From NCBI GenBank assembly GCA_913055655.1, contig CAJXKA010000001.1, positions 1,054,842 through 1,118,841 on the forward strand: a stretch of DNA of 64,000 nucleotides. The letters run 5' to 3'. A program made the translations under genes and the position numbers. How positions within the stretch are numbered: position 1 is the stretch's first letter; every line of letters begins with the position of its first letter. The notes below the pieces were generated by a model. The model worked only from the letters and a program-made list of their open reading frames with translations, made no database searches and was not told the origin of the DNA. Positions 1 to 9,289 of the stretch are shown piece by piece. The stretch is from an uncultured Oceanospirillales bacterium. Lineage in GTDB: Bacteria; Pseudomonadota; Gammaproteobacteria; Xanthomonadales; SZUA-36.

Positions 1-915
1 CACCACGTCCACCGACTTGAACCAGGTAAAGCTGACGCCCTCGACGTCGCGCAGTACCTCGATGGCCTGCTTGATGCCGGACTGCTGGCGTGCGGGCAAA
101 TCGATCTGCGTGATGTCGCCGGTGATCACCGCCGTCGACCCGAAGCCGATGCGGGTCAGGAACATCTTCATCTGCTCACGTGTCGTGTTCTGGGCCTCGT
201 CGAGGATGACGAACGCATCGTTCAGCGTACGGCCGCGCATGAAGGCCAGCGGCGCCACTTCGATGACGTTACGATCCTGCAGGCGCGCGACATGTTCGAA
301 ACCCAGCATCTCGTAAAGGGCGTCGTAAAGTGGGCGCAGGTAGGGATCGACCTTCTGCGCCATGTCGCCGGGCAGGAAGCCCAGGCGCTCGCCCGCTTCC
401 ACGGCGGGGCGGACCAGCACGATCCGCTGCACCTCGTCGCGTTTCAGCGCCGCCACGGCGCAGGCGACGGCCAGGTAGGTCTTGCCGGTGCCGGCCGGGC
501 CAATACCGAAATTGACCGCATGTGCGCCGATCCGCTTCAGGTACGCCTTCTGGTTCGGCCCCCTGCCCCGGATGCGCCCACGCCGCGTGTCGATGACGAC
601 CTCGCCCTGGCGCTGGCGGTCTTCATCCTGCTCATCGGCCAGTTCGGCCACGCGCGAGGCCTGCAGGCTCAGGTTGATGGCCTCCGGTGTCAGCACTTCG
701 CTGGCGGACTGGTCATAGAGTTCCTCCAGCAACCGCGACGCCGCGCGGGCCGTCGGTTCATCCGCGCCTTCGATCGTGAAGATGTTGCCGCGACAGAACA
801 GCTCAACGCCCAGGCGCTGCTCAATCTGGCGCAGGTGCTGGTCGAACTGGCCGCAAAGGTTGGCCAGTCTTGCCGTATCCGCCGGTTCCAGGACCAGCGT
901 GCGAGAATCAGGCAT
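1..915 (-). CDS. phoH: PhoH-family ATPase, 3' end cut by window edge
   Basis: The first 305 residues of a PhoH/YbeZ-type P-loop ATPase are readable; the C-terminus lies beyond position 1. A Walker A motif GPAGTGKT is at residues 139-146 and Walker B FVILDE at 235-240. The stretch [16 protein letters not shown] (about 168-183) is the family signature after Walker A. The N-terminal 110 residues are the extension seen in YbeZ-type members. The ATG shares its A with the miaB stop (TGATG), so the two genes are probably translationally coupled. miaB-phoH is the usual gammaproteobacterial order, with ybeY expected next outside the window. PhoH proteins are cytoplasmic ATPases linked to RNA metabolism and phosphate stress; the exact role here is not shown by the sequence. 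Confidence 0.95.
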   Translation of the reverse strand, partial: MPDSRTLVLEPADTARLANLCGQFDQHLRQIEQRLGVELFCRGNIFTIEGADEPTARAASRLLEELYDQSASEVLTPEAINLSLQASRVAELADEQDEDRQRQGEVVIDTRRGRIRGRGPNQKAYLKRIGAHAVNFGIGPAGTGKTYLAVACAVAALKRDEVQRIVLVRPAVEAGERLGFLPGDMAQKVDPYLRPLYDALYEMLGFEHVARLQDRNVIEVAPLAFMRGRTLNDAFVILDEAQNTTREQMKMFLTRIGFGSTAVITGDITQIDLPARQQSGIKQAIEVLRDVEGVSFTWFKSVDVV

Positions 916-2267
916 CAGGCCACCTGGCGCGCGGCGTCATCCCCACCGGCCAGTCGGCCGCGCAGTGAATGACTCAATGCCTCGGTGATCACGACGTCTG
1001 CAAAGTGACCCACGAGGCGCGGGTGACCATCAAAATTGACGACGCGGTTGTTCTCGGTACGGCCGGCCAGCTGTTTCGGGTCCTTCTTGCTCGGACCCTC
1101 CACCAGCACGCGCTCGACGGTGCCGACCATGGCCTCGCTGATGGCCGCGGCCTGCTCGCTGACCAGCGCCTGCAGCCTTGCCAGGCGTTCTTTCTTGACG
1201 TCCATCGGCGTGTCGTCCGGGAACGACGAGGCCGGCGTGCCCGGCCGGGCGCTGTAGATGAAGCTGAAACTCATGTCGAATCCAACGTCACGAATCAGCT
1301 TCATGGTCTGTTCGAAATCGGCCTCGGTCTCGCCCGGGAAACCGACAATGAAATCGGAAGACAGGCAGATGCCGGGCCGCGCCTCGCGCAGGCGGCGAAT
1401 CTTTTGCTTGTACTCGATCGCGGTGTGACCACGCTTCATCATCGACAGTACGCGGTCGGAACCCGCCTGGACTGGCAGGTGCACGAAACTGGCCAGCTCC
1501 GGCACCTCGGCGAAGGCTTCGATCAGGCTGTCGGAAAACTCGACCGGGTGCGAGGTGGTGAAACGGATGCGGTCGATACCGTCGATGGCCGCCACGTAAT
1601 GGATGAGCAGCGCCAGGTCGGCACGGCCGCCGTCGTGCATCGGGCCCAGGTAGGCGTTGACGTTCTGGCCCAGCAGGTTGATCTCGCGCACGCCCTGCTC
1701 CGCGAGCTGCGCGCACTCGGCCACGACATCGTCGAGCGGGCGGGAGACTTCCTCGCCGCGGGTGTACGGCACCACGCAGAAGGTGCAGTACTTGCTGCAG
1801 CCTTCCATGATCGACACGAACGCCGTCGGGCCCTGCGCACCCGGCGTCGGCAGTGCGTCGAATTTTTCGATCTCCGGGAACGAGATGTCGACGCTGGCGC
1901 GGCCGTTGCCACGGGCATCGTCCAGCAGTTTCGGCAGGCGGTGCAGCGTCTGCGGGCCGAACACGATGTCGACCTGCGGCGCGCGCTTCACCAGCGCCTC
2001 GCCTTCCTGGCTGGCCACGCAGCCGCCCACGCCGATCACCAGGTTGGGCTTGCCGGCCTTCAGCTGCTTCCAGCGACCCAGCTGCGAGAACACCTTTTCC
2101 TGCGCCTTTTCACGAATCGAGCAGGTGTTGAGCAGGATGACGTCCGCCTCGGACTCGTCATCCGTCAATTCCAGGCCATGGGAGGCCGCCAGCACGTCCG
2201 CCATCTTGTCGGAATCGTACTCGTTCATCTGGCAACCGTGGGTCTTGATAAACAGCTTGCCGGCCAT
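915..2267 (-). CDS. miaB: tRNA-2-methylthio-N6-dimethylallyladenosine synthase MiaB
   Basis: Radical-SAM methylthiotransferase that adds a methylthio group to i6A37 of tRNAs reading UNN codons. The product has 450 residues. The N-terminal UPF0004 domain begins [17 protein letters not shown], and Cys12, Cys49 and Cys83 are the expected ligands of the auxiliary 4Fe-4S cluster. The radical-SAM motif CSKYCTFC places Cys157, Cys161 and Cys164. The C-terminal part from about residue 375 fits a TRAM RNA-binding domain. I chose the ATG at 2267 because the homologous N-terminus [15 protein letters not shown] starts there; a GTG at 2327 would add 20 residues unlike the family. It is followed directly by phoH with a one-base overlap. 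Confidence 0.97.
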   Translation of the reverse strand: MAGKLFIKTHGCQMNEYDSDKMADVLAASHGLELTDDESEADVILLNTCSIREKAQEKVFSQLGRWKQLKAGKPNLVIGVGGCVASQEGEALVKRAPQVDIVFGPQTLHRLPKLLDDARGNGRASVDISFPEIEKFDALPTPGAQGPTAFVSIMEGCSKYCTFCVVPYTRGEEVSRPLDDVVAECAQLAEQGVREINLLGQNVNAYLGPMHDGGRADLALLIHYVAAIDGIDRIRFTTSHPVEFSDSLIEAFAEVPELASFVHLPVQAGSDRVLSMMKRGHTAIEYKQKIRRLREARPGICLSSDFIVGFPGETEADFEQTMKLIRDVGFDMSFSFIYSARPGTPASSFPDDTPMDVKKERLARLQALVSEQAAAISEAMVGTVERVLVEGPSKKDPKQLAGRTENNRVVNFDGHPRLVGHFADVVITEALSHSLRGRLAGGDDAARQVA

Positions 2268-2438
2268 GGTGATTGCTCGTGTCCTCGCCCCCGAAGGGCG
2301 TTCATAAAAAGGCGCGATAGGATACACCCATGCGCGTTATGGTTCCATGTTTTCGGGTGGTTGCTGCCGATAAAACAGCACCTTGCATGACCCGCGCACC
2401 CACCTCGCGCCTGGGCGTCCAGCGCCTGGGTGACCATG

Positions 2439-2444
2439 TATAAT
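2439..2444 (+). promoter_or_regulatory. Candidate -10 element TATAAT
   Basis: A perfect TATAAT lies 49 bases upstream of the leader ORF start at 2488 and 74 bases upstream of the SEC-C oxygenase start at 2513. No good -35 hexamer is seen 16-18 bases upstream, so it may be a weak or activator-dependent promoter. It is the only consensus -10 in the gap between miaB and the oxygenase gene. Confidence 0.4.
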
Positions 2445-2487
2445 TTCGCCCCACGGACCTTCCGAATGCCCTCCCCAAGGACACCAC

Positions 2488-2526
2488 ATGATCCAATTTT
2501 CCGCGGCAGATCATGACCGCGCGTAA
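2488..2526 (+). CDS. Putative 12-codon leader peptide
   Basis: A short frame begins ATG ATC CAA at 2488, encodes MIQFSAADHDRA and ends in TAA at 2524-2526, inside the first codons of the SEC-C oxygenase gene (ATG 2513). An AAGGA Shine-Dalgarno at 2477-2481 sits 6 bases before this ATG, which is ideal spacing. The oxygenase ATG itself has no comparable site. Ribosomes would therefore load on the short frame and could reinitiate on the overlapping start. This may be a translational coupling leader, or the annotated start of the oxygenase may be wrong. No regulatory amino-acid run is obvious in the peptide. Confidence 0.4.
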   Translation: MIQFSAADHDRA

Positions 2527-3334
2527 CCAACCCTGCACATGCGGCAGCGGCCGGCGCTACAAGCACTGCTGTGGCGGCCTCGCCGCAGTTGCGCCTGTCC
2601 AGGAGGGCTCGAAGTATGACCGTAACGGTTACTACACCGAGCCCTACCGAAGAGAGGGCATGGCGAGCGAATGCACGGACATGCCACCCGGGCGCGCGGC
2701 GTCTTCCGGCTGGATTCCACCGGGGCTCCTGGTCGTCGAAAACTTCCTCGATTCCGCGACCGCGCGAGAATGGCGTGGGTACTTCGAGGGCCAGGAATCA
2801 CGGCGCGCCACGATCAGGGACGCCACCCGCCGCAACCCTGATGGCTCGCCGGCGTTTCGACCCGACAAGGGCCGGATCACCGATTTTGTCCCGATGGGGG
2901 AACTCGAATCGGAAATCCAGGCAACGCTCAAAAATGCCTACACGGACACCATCGCGCCTTATTTCGGGCGCGAGATCGACTGGATGACCTACCCCACCGT
3001 GCTCAAGTACCGCGCCGGCGGCCTGTACAAAACCCACGCCGACAGCGAACACTGGGATAAGCATGCACGCCGCTGGGTGCGCGGCCTGGACCGTGATTTT
3101 TCCCTGTTGCTGTACGTGAATGACGACTATGAAGGCGGCACACTCTACTTTCCGAATTTCGATTTCCGGCTGACGCCCGGGGCCGGCATGCTGGTGGCTT
3201 TCCCATCGGACCACCGTTACATGCACGCCGCCGAGACCCTGGTCAGCGGCGAGCGCTTCGCGCTTGTCAGCTGGGCAGCCGCCAGGGGCGTACCGCGCCT
3301 GAACCCGTTGCCACCGGGCGCAGTGACCTTCTGA
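2513..3334 (+). CDS. SEC-C motif / 2OG-Fe(II) oxygenase (prolyl-4-hydroxylase type), copy 1
   Basis: A 273-residue protein with two parts. Residues 1-22 form a SEC-C zinc motif (CTCGSGRRYKHCCGG, Cys8, Cys10, Cys19, Cys20), the small domain found at the end of SecA. Residues about 70-256 form a double-stranded beta-helix dioxygenase of the prolyl-4-hydroxylase superfamily. The iron ligands are the HxD at His175-Asp177 and the distal His238, and Arg248 in SGERFALVSW is placed to bind 2-oxoglutarate. All key residues are intact. The substrate is unknown; the SEC-C motif could contact nucleic acid or a protein partner. A paralogue with the same layout follows 100 bases downstream. The gene has no good ribosome site of its own and overlaps a possible leader peptide. 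Confidence 0.85.
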   Translation: MTARNQPCTCGSGRRYKHCCGGLAAVAPVQEGSKYDRNGYYTEPYRREGMASECTDMPPGRAASSGWIPPGLLVVENFLDSATAREWRGYFEGQESRRATIRDATRRNPDGSPAFRPDKGRITDFVPMGELESEIQATLKNAYTDTIAPYFGREIDWMTYPTVLKYRAGGLYKTHADSEHWDKHARRWVRGLDRDFSLLLYVNDDYEGGTLYFPNFDFRLTPGAGMLVAFPSDHRYMHAAETLVSGERFALVSWAAARGVPRLNPLPPGAVTF

Positions 3335-3366
3335 GCGCACGCGTCGAGGGCATCATTGCGGTCGAT

Positions 3367-3396
3367 TTGAAGCGCGTTGCACGGTGTCGGTATAGT
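3367..3396 (+). promoter_or_regulatory. Candidate sigma-70-type promoter for second oxygenase gene
   Basis: TTGAAG at 3367-3372 and TATAGT at 3391-3396 are separated by 18 bases and match the consensus hexamers at 4/6 and 5/6. The site lies 38 bases before the start of the second SEC-C oxygenase gene, so that gene may be transcribed separately from the first copy. Confidence 0.45.
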
Positions 3397-3434
3397 GCTG
3401 GCCGGGATGATGAAACGATGCCGGTGGAGGCCAG

Positions 3435-4283
3435 ATGTCCGCGCGCAACAGGCCCTGTCAATGTGGCAGCGGAAAGCGATTCAAGCACTGCTGCGGTGCA
3501 CTGGACCGGCCTTCGCCATCACCGGCAGCACCACCGACACGCGAGACGCAGGACAGCGCCGTCTACAATGAAATCGGGTATTACCTTGAGCCGCACCGTG
3601 GCCGGGGCATGGCCAGTTTCGTCACCGATGAACCACCCGGCCAGGCGGCCGCCCTCGACTGGGCGCCGCCGGGGTTCCTGGTCATCGACGAGTTTCTCGA
3701 CGCGGCCACCTGCGAGGAATGGCGGAATTTTTTCGACCGCCAGCAAACCGCGCCCGCCATGGTCCAGGACACGGGCCGTCGCAACCCCGATGGCTCACCG
3801 GCCTATAAACGGGACGAACAACGCATCACCGAATTCGTGCCGATGGGCCGCTACGAACCTGAAATCAAGCAGGCACTCATGCGCGCGTTCCGGCAGGTCA
3901 TCGCGCCGCACTTCGGGCGCGAATTCGACTGGATGTCAAAACCCGGGGTGCTGAAGTACCGCGCAGGCGGCCTTTATAACGGCCATGCCGACAGCGAGTA
4001 CTGGGACGGCGCGCAACGTCGCTGGACCCGCTCAATGGACCGGGATTATTCGCTGCTGCTGTATATCAACGACGATTACGAGGGCGGCACCCTTTACTTT
4101 CCGAACTTCGACGTGCGCCTGACCCCTGCGGCCGGCATGCTGGTGGCCTTCCCCTCCGACCACCGCTACCTGCATGCAGCGGAACCGCTGATCAGCGGCG
4201 AGCGCTATGCCGTCGTGTGCTGGGGATCCATCAAGGGGTCGCAACGCCTGAACCCGGTGCCAGCCGGGGCAACAAATTTGTGA
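3435..4283 (+). CDS. SEC-C motif / 2OG-Fe(II) oxygenase (prolyl-4-hydroxylase type), copy 2
   Basis: A 282-residue paralogue of the preceding gene. The SEC-C motif CQCGSGKRFKHCCG is at residues 8-21, followed by a Pro/Thr-rich linker about 9 residues longer than in copy 1. The dioxygenase domain keeps His184, Asp186 and His247 for iron and Arg257 for 2-oxoglutarate. The blocks YEGGTLYFPNF, LVAFPSDHRY and SGERYA are nearly identical between the copies, while the region around residues 90-115 differs more. A GGAGG site 5 bases before the ATG supports the start. The pair looks like an old tandem duplication with retained catalytic residues; substrate unknown. Confidence 0.85.
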   Translation: MSARNRPCQCGSGKRFKHCCGALDRPSPSPAAPPTRETQDSAVYNEIGYYLEPHRGRGMASFVTDEPPGQAAALDWAPPGFLVIDEFLDAATCEEWRNFFDRQQTAPAMVQDTGRRNPDGSPAYKRDEQRITEFVPMGRYEPEIKQALMRAFRQVIAPHFGREFDWMSKPGVLKYRAGGLYNGHADSEYWDGAQRRWTRSMDRDYSLLLYINDDYEGGTLYFPNFDVRLTPAAGMLVAFPSDHRYLHAAEPLISGERYAVVCWGSIKGSQRLNPVPAGATNL

Positions 4284-4305
4284 TCGCCGCCCCCGGGAAA
4301 CGCGG

Positions 4306-4809
4306 TCAGCGACTGGGAACCGGGTTGGAACCGTACCCCGACATGTTCGGCAGGGGCGAATTGCTGACGACCCCTCCATGGTAATTCATGCCATCGACCA
4401 GTATGGCCACGTCATGGCCACCGTCCTCGGGAAACACCAGGGTCAATGACATCTTGCTGTCACCTTCAAAAACGAAGTTCCCGTCTGCATCCCATGCGCC
4501 ACGGGTGACGCGAATCCCTTCCAGGGAGGGCACGTCGTAATGCCGCTCATTCTGCCAGTCGGTGACCACGACCCGCGAGTCCCAGCGCCCGAAACGATCG
4601 TCATACATGTAAGTCACCGACCAGGCGCCATCACTCCGGCGCTCGGTCAAAGTTACCTTCTTGCCCCTCAGTTCACGATCGTCGATGTTGACCGCCTGCA
4701 ACTCGACGGCGGATTCGCCCGGTCCTGCGACCTGTGTCGTACTGCAGCCGGACACCACCAAAAGCGTGGCCGCGCCTGCAAACATGACGTCTTTCAACTT
4801 CTTGACCAT
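4306..4809 (-). CDS. Predicted lipoprotein of unknown function
   Basis: A 167-residue protein with a clear lipoprotein signal: basic start MVKKLK, a hydrophobic stretch and the lipobox VSGC with the modified Cys at residue 22. The mature part is predicted beta-rich, with alternating charged and aromatic residues (WSVTYMYDDRFGRWDSRVVV, then WQNERHYDV). I do not recognise a family. It is convergent with the second SEC-C oxygenase gene (22-base gap) and divergent from tdh, so it is probably a single-gene unit exporting a small envelope protein. Confidence 0.7.
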   Translation of the reverse strand: MVKKLKDVMFAGAATLLVVSGCSTTQVAGPGESAVELQAVNIDDRELRGKKVTLTERRSDGAWSVTYMYDDRFGRWDSRVVVTDWQNERHYDVPSLEGIRVTRGAWDADGNFVFEGDSKMSLTLVFPEDGGHDVAILVDGMNYHGGVVSNSPLPNMSGYGSNPVPSR

Positions 4810-4896
4810 GGTTCACGCCCTCCTTCCCTGAACACCTGATGTGGGTTGCGGGACCTGTAGCATCCCGCAACGAGCCAGTCCTGCGCTCTTCCCGAG

Positions 4897-4902
4897 TATA
4901 AT
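4897..4902 (+). promoter_or_regulatory. Candidate -10 element upstream of tdh
   Basis: A TATAAT at 4897-4902 lies 28 bases before the tdh ATG, in the gap between the divergent lipoprotein gene and tdh. No convincing -35 hexamer is visible at the normal distance, so this is only a candidate for the tdh-kbl promoter. Confidence 0.4.
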
Positions 4903-4930
4903 ACCTCCCCCAGTTTTTGCGAGTTGCCCC

Positions 4931-5989
4931 ATGCCCCGTACCATGCGCGCCCTGGTCAAGAGAGAGCCCACCGAAGGCATCTGGATGGAGGAAGTCCCGG
5001 TGCCGTCGCCCGGCACCAACGAGGTGCTGGTGAAGCTGGAAAAGACGGCCATCTGCGGCACCGACCTGCACATCTACAAGTGGGACGACTGGTCACAGCG
5101 CACGATCAAGCCGGGACTGGTGATCGGCCATGAGTTCGTTGGCCGCATTGTCGAACTGGGTGATGGCGTCACCGGCTACGAGGAAGGCCAGCGCGTGTCC
5201 GCCGAGGGGCATATCGTCTGCGGCCACTGCCGCAACTGCCGCGCGGGACGCCCGCACCTGTGCCCCAATACCATCGGCATCGGCGTGAACCGTGACGGCG
5301 CATTCGCCGAGTACGTGGTGGTGCCGGCCAGCAACCTGTGGCCCATCCCGGACCGCATCGCGCCGGAACTGGCGGCATTCTTCGATCCCTTCGGTAACGC
5401 GGCGCACTGCGCGCTGCAGTTCGACCTGGTCGGCGAAGATGTGCTGATTACCGGGGCCGGCCCTATTGGCATCATCGCCGCGGGTATCTGCCGCCACGTC
5501 GGCGCCCGTCACGTGATGATCACCGACGTCAATGACTACCGCCTGAAACTGGCCGCCGACATGGGCGCGGATGTGACCGTCAACGTGGCCCGCGAATCGC
5601 TGACCGACCGGGTGGAGGCCATGGGCCTGGAGGGTTTCGACATCGGCCTGGAGATGTCCGGCCACCCGGCGGCCTTCAACGAACTGCTGCGCAACATGTA
5701 CCACGGCGGCAAGGTCGCCCTGCTCGGCCTGTTGCCGAAAGACACCGCCGCCGACTGGGACCAGGTGATCTTCAAGGGCCTGGAACTGCATGGCATCTAC
5801 GGCCGGCGCATGTATGAAACCTGGTACAAGATGACCCAGATGGTGCTGACCGGCTTCCCGCTGGAACGCGCCCTGACCCATCACATTCCCATTGATGATT
5901 TTGAGCACGGTTTTTCGCTGATGGCCTCGGGCAACTGCGGCAAGGTGGTCTGCGACTGGACCGGCGAGATCAAGACGGAGGCCGCCTGA
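4931..5989 (+). CDS. tdh: L-threonine 3-dehydrogenase
   Basis: A zinc-dependent medium-chain dehydrogenase of 352 residues that oxidises L-threonine to 2-amino-3-ketobutyrate with NAD+. Catalytic zinc ligands fit Cys42 (ICGTDLH) and His67-Glu68 (VIGHEFVG). A structural zinc site is formed by Cys97, Cys100, Cys103 and Cys111. The Rossmann glycine motif [11 protein letters not shown] follows. I start at the ATG at 4931 ([10 protein letters not shown]), as in homologues; upstream in-frame starts would add a low-quality extension. The stop overlaps the kbl start (TGATG), so the two pathway enzymes are translationally coupled. Confidence 0.97.
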   Translation: MPRTMRALVKREPTEGIWMEEVPVPSPGTNEVLVKLEKTAICGTDLHIYKWDDWSQRTIKPGLVIGHEFVGRIVELGDGVTGYEEGQRVSAEGHIVCGHCRNCRAGRPHLCPNTIGIGVNRDGAFAEYVVVPASNLWPIPDRIAPELAAFFDPFGNAAHCALQFDLVGEDVLITGAGPIGIIAAGICRHVGARHVMITDVNDYRLKLAADMGADVTVNVARESLTDRVEAMGLEGFDIGLEMSGHPAAFNELLRNMYHGGKVALLGLLPKDTAADWDQVIFKGLELHGIYGRRMYETWYKMTQMVLTGFPLERALTHHIPIDDFEHGFSLMASGNCGKVVCDWTGEIKTEAA

Positions 5990-7182
5990 TGACTGACCTG
6001 TCACGCCTGGACGACACCCTGGACGCCATCCGCGAAGCGGGGCTTTACAAGGATGAGCGCATTATCACCACGCCGCAGGGCGTGGAGATCGGCGTTGCCG
6101 ACGGCCGCGAGGTGCTGAATTTCTGCGCCAACAACTACCTCGGCCTGGCGGACCACCCTGACGTGATCGCGGCCGCCAAGCAGGCGCTGGACGACCACGG
6201 TTTCGGCCTCGCCTCCGTGCGCTTTATCTGCGGCACACAGGACCTGCACAAACAGCTGGAAGAGACCATCTCGACGTTCTTCGGGACCGACGACACCATC
6301 CTGTATACCTCGTGCTTCGACGCCAACGGCGGCCTGTTCGAAACTTTGCTGGGGCCGGAAGACGCGGTGATTTCAGACGCGTTGAACCACGCCTCCATCA
6401 TTGACGGCATCCGCCTGTGCAAGGCGCAGCGCCACCGTTTCCCGAACGCCGACATGGCGGCGCTGGAAAAGGCCCTGCAGGAGACACAGGACTGCCGCGC
6501 CCGGCTGATCGCCACCGACGGCGTCTTCAGCATGGACGGCTTCGTCGCGAAACTCGACGAAATTACCGCACTGGCAGAGAAGTACGACGCACTGCTCATG
6601 GTCGACGACAGCCACGCCACCGGTTTCATGGGCGCCACCGGCCGGGGCTCGGCCGAGCACCACGGCGTCATGGACAAGGTGGATATTTTCACTTCAACGC
6701 TGGGCAAGGCCCTGGGTGGCGGCTCCGGCGGTTTCACCACCGGCCGGCGCGAGGTGATCGACCTGTTGCGCCAGCGCTCAAGGCCCTACCTGTTCTCCAA
6801 TACCCTGCCCCCACCGCTGGTGGCGGCATCCATCCGGGTGTTCGAAATGCTGACGGAGACGACGGCGCTGCGGGACAAACTGGAGGACAACACCCGTTAT
6901 TTCCGCCAGGCCATGACGGATGCCGGCTTCGATATCAAGCCGGGCATTCACCCGATCGTGCCGGTCATGCTCTACGACGCACCGCTGGCGCAGAAATTCG
7001 CCTCCGCGCTGCTGGCCGAGGGCATCTACGTCATCGGGTTCTTCTACCCCGTCGTGCCCCAGGGCGAGGCGCGTATCCGCGTGCAGATTTCCGCCGCGCA
7101 TGAGCGGCACCATCTGGACTCGGCGATCGAGGCCTTTACTCGGGTCGGGCAGTCGCTGGATGTCCTCGGAGGTACGACATGA
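5989..7182 (+). CDS. kbl: 2-amino-3-ketobutyrate coenzyme A ligase
   Basis: A PLP-dependent alpha-oxoamine synthase family enzyme of 397 residues. It splits 2-amino-3-ketobutyrate with CoA to glycine and acetyl-CoA, the second step of threonine degradation. The PLP lysine is Lys240 in STLGKALGG. The aspartate that holds the pyridine ring lies in [14 protein letters not shown], and the NNYLGLADH segment marks the N-terminal domain. Length equals the family norm. It overlaps tdh by one base and the following lipoprotein gene by four bases, giving one threonine-degradation operon with an envelope gene at its end. Confidence 0.97.
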   Translation: MTDLSRLDDTLDAIREAGLYKDERIITTPQGVEIGVADGREVLNFCANNYLGLADHPDVIAAAKQALDDHGFGLASVRFICGTQDLHKQLEETISTFFGTDDTILYTSCFDANGGLFETLLGPEDAVISDALNHASIIDGIRLCKAQRHRFPNADMAALEKALQETQDCRARLIATDGVFSMDGFVAKLDEITALAEKYDALLMVDDSHATGFMGATGRGSAEHHGVMDKVDIFTSTLGKALGGGSGGFTTGRREVIDLLRQRSRPYLFSNTLPPPLVAASIRVFEMLTETTALRDKLEDNTRYFRQAMTDAGFDIKPGIHPIVPVMLYDAPLAQKFASALLAEGIYVIGFFYPVVPQGEARIRVQISAAHERHHLDSAIEAFTRVGQSLDVLGGTT

Positions 7183-7616
7183 AAATGTTCAATTCAGGAT
7201 TGACCACAATCGGCCTGTTGTTGGCCGCTGCCTGTTCCAACGGCACTGACGATGCCGCCGAACCCGCCACGACGCCCGACCAGTCGCTGATGCGCGTGGT
7301 GAATGGTGAAGTCATCTACCGTGAACGCATGCTGATCCCCGACGGGGCCACGGTGACGGTCACGCTGGAGGACCAGTCCCGCGCCGATGCGCCGGCCACG
7401 ATCATCACCAATTACACCCACACGGTGAGCGGTCCGCCGCCCTACCCGTTCCGGCTGGTCTACAACCCGGCCGCCATCGATGACCGCATGCGCTATGGGC
7501 TCCGCGCGAAGATCGAAATGGACGGTACCCTGATGTTCACGAGCACCGAGTACCTTGACCCGTTTGCGACGCCGGGTGAGCCCGTCGAAATCGTTGTCCA
7601 GCGCGTGGGACGCTAG
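7179..7616 (+). CDS. YbaY-like lipoprotein
   Basis: A 145-residue protein with a lipoprotein signal ending in the lipobox AAAC (Cys19). The mature part contains the YbaY/YscW-type block [21 protein letters not shown] followed by [11 protein letters not shown], typical of a beta-sandwich lipoprotein family. Homologues sit in the outer membrane and are of uncertain function. A GGAGG site lies just upstream and the ATG overlaps the kbl stop (ATGA), so it is co-translated with the threonine pathway although no functional link is obvious. Its end overlaps the convergent glycosidase gene by four bases. Confidence 0.75.
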   Translation: MKMFNSGLTTIGLLLAAACSNGTDDAAEPATTPDQSLMRVVNGEVIYRERMLIPDGATVTVTLEDQSRADAPATIITNYTHTVSGPPPYPFRLVYNPAAIDDRMRYGLRAKIEMDGTLMFTSTEYLDPFATPGEPVEIVVQRVGR

Positions 7617-9289
7617 GGTTTTAGACCGGCGCCCTCCAGCAGGGCATCCAGGCCCTGCCGGTCGAACACTTCCAGCGTGCGCCGGTCGAAAAGGCCCGAC
7701 TGGTTGTTGTCCAGGCCACCGGTGTCCCAGTAAAACGGTTTCAGGCCATGGGCCAGTGACCGCCGGGTCACGAACTCAAGCCAGTCCGCGCGCGAGCGCA
7801 GGTGACGCTCACGCGCCTCGCCGGTCAGGTTGTCGCGCCGCTGGGCGCCGTACTCGCCCAGGATGACCGGGATGCCCTGGTCGACGAACTGGTCGCCCGC
7901 CATCGCCAGCAGCATGTCCAGGGTGTCTTCTTCGCCCCAGGTGGGATTACGGTCGGTATCCGTCGGCGAATGGTTGCCTTCACCCCAGTAATAGAACTGC
8001 TTGCCCCAGGACTGGTCTTCGGTCATCAGCGTGAAGTTGTAAGGCGTGTAGAAGTGCAGTTCAGCCATCAACCGGTTGGGCAGCGTGTCGACCGGCATCC
8101 GGGTGAACAGGGCGTTCGTCAGTTCAATGTCGGTCTTCGGGCCCTGGATCACCAGCGTTCGGTAAGCGTTCTTGCCACCGGTGCAGCGCACGGCGTCGAC
8201 GAAGGCCTGGTGATAGCCCATCAGTACGGCCATCTGCTCGCCATTCTCGACGTGTGGCTCGTTGGCACCGGCGAACAGCAGGCGATCGTCGAACTCGCGC
8301 AGGTGCGTGGCGATCTGCTGCCAGTAGGCAACCTGCCGCGCGGTCACGGACTCGCGCGCCTCCGGCGTCACGTTGTTTTCCAGCCAGCCGCCGTCCCAGT
8401 GAATATTGACAATGGCGACCATGTCCTGGTCGATGACGTGGCCCACCACGGTCTTCACCCGATCCAGCCATGCCGGGTCGATCCGTGCCATCTCGGCGTC
8501 GGCGTACTGGTCCCAGGCGGCGGGAATGCGTACGGCATCAAAGCCATTCGCTTTCACCAGCGCGACCAGGTCCGCCGACACCTCCGGGTTGCCCCAGGCG
8601 GTTTCGCCGCCGATCGCTTCCATCGTGTTGCCGATGTTCCAGCCCAGCGTGATGGTGTCGGCGATTTCTTCCGCATTGCGCGACATGCCGGTGGCGTCGG
8701 GTGCCACGGGCTGCATGTTGTAGTCAGGGAATGGGCTGTTGCCTGCCGCCGCGCAGACCTCGGTGACCGGCTCGCCAAACGCCCGCGGCGCAGGTACGCC
8801 GAACAGGCGGGTGATGGGCAGATCGGTGACCGGCCCATGACCCCAGGCCGCCTGGGTGAAGGCCGATGGCGTGTAACTGAACGTACCGGTGGTGCGGTCG
8901 CTGAACTCGAAAACCCCATTCCCGCCGGGTTCACGGACGACATCGTCACGGTCGAATTCGCCATAAACCATGCCGGTGGGCGAGACGAATTCAACTTCCA
9001 CCCGGTGACCATCCGGAACGCCGTTGCCCATCAGGAAGATCGGGTCACCCTGGTCGTCGTAGATGTACCAGTAGACGACCGCCAGCGGATCACCGCCGCT
9101 GGTCACGCCAAACTCGAGTGAAAAACCGTGGCCGCTCTGGTCGCGGTTGTACCAGGACCCGGAATGCGCCGGGCCGATCTCCGGGGGCGGTTCCTGGGCG
9201 CAGGTGGGTAGCGCCAGCAACACCAGGGCCAGGAGCGCGAACGCCCGCGGGAGGAATGACACTGAGAGCCGGGACATGATTGTTTTCAT
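7613..9289 (-). CDS. Secreted glycoside hydrolase family 5 (cellulase-like) with N-terminal accessory domain
   Basis: A 558-residue secreted protein. Residues 1-31 are a signal peptide. Residues about 42-165 form an accessory domain starting GSWYNRDQSGHGFSLEFG, a motif repeated in exported proteins of related gammaproteobacteria. Residues about 205-545 are a GH5 TIM barrel: GWNIGNTMEA, VRIPAAWDQY, the acid/base Glu344 in GANEPH and the nucleophile Glu479 in ILGEYG. Both catalytic residues are present, so an active endo-beta-glucanase or related beta-glycanase is likely; the exact polysaccharide is not certain. Starts at 9289 and 9277 (MSRLSVSF) both give a workable signal peptide. Its 5' end lies inside the end of the TonB-C gene. 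Confidence 0.9.
   Translation of the reverse strand: MKTIMSRLSVSFLPRAFALLALVLLALPTCAQEPPPEIGPAHSGSWYNRDQSGHGFSLEFGVTSGGDPLAVVYWYIYDDQGDPIFLMGNGVPDGHRVEVEFVSPTGMVYGEFDRDDVVREPGGNGVFEFSDRTTGTFSYTPSAFTQAAWGHGPVTDLPITRLFGVPAPRAFGEPVTEVCAAAGNSPFPDYNMQPVAPDATGMSRNAEEIADTITLGWNIGNTMEAIGGETAWGNPEVSADLVALVKANGFDAVRIPAAWDQYADAEMARIDPAWLDRVKTVVGHVIDQDMVAIVNIHWDGGWLENNVTPEARESVTARQVAYWQQIATHLREFDDRLLFAGANEPHVENGEQMAVLMGYHQAFVDAVRCTGGKNAYRTLVIQGPKTDIELTNALFTRMPVDTLPNRLMAELHFYTPYNFTLMTEDQSWGKQFYYWGEGNHSPTDTDRNPTWGEEDTLDMLLAMAGDQFVDQGIPVILGEYGAQRRDNLTGEARERHLRSRADWLEFVTRRSLAHGLKPFYWDTGGLDNNQSGLFDRRTLEVFDRQGLDALLEGAGLKP

Noticed and set aside
969-2390. Long plus-strand open frame opposite miaB
   Set aside because: It is antisense to a gene with intact radical-SAM motifs and its product is His/Arg/Ala-rich without family features, as expected of shadow frames in GC-rich DNA.
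7802-9121. 439-codon plus-strand open frame opposite the GH5 gene
   Set aside because: Both catalytic Glu motifs of the minus-strand GH5 gene are intact, and the plus-strand product has shadow composition.
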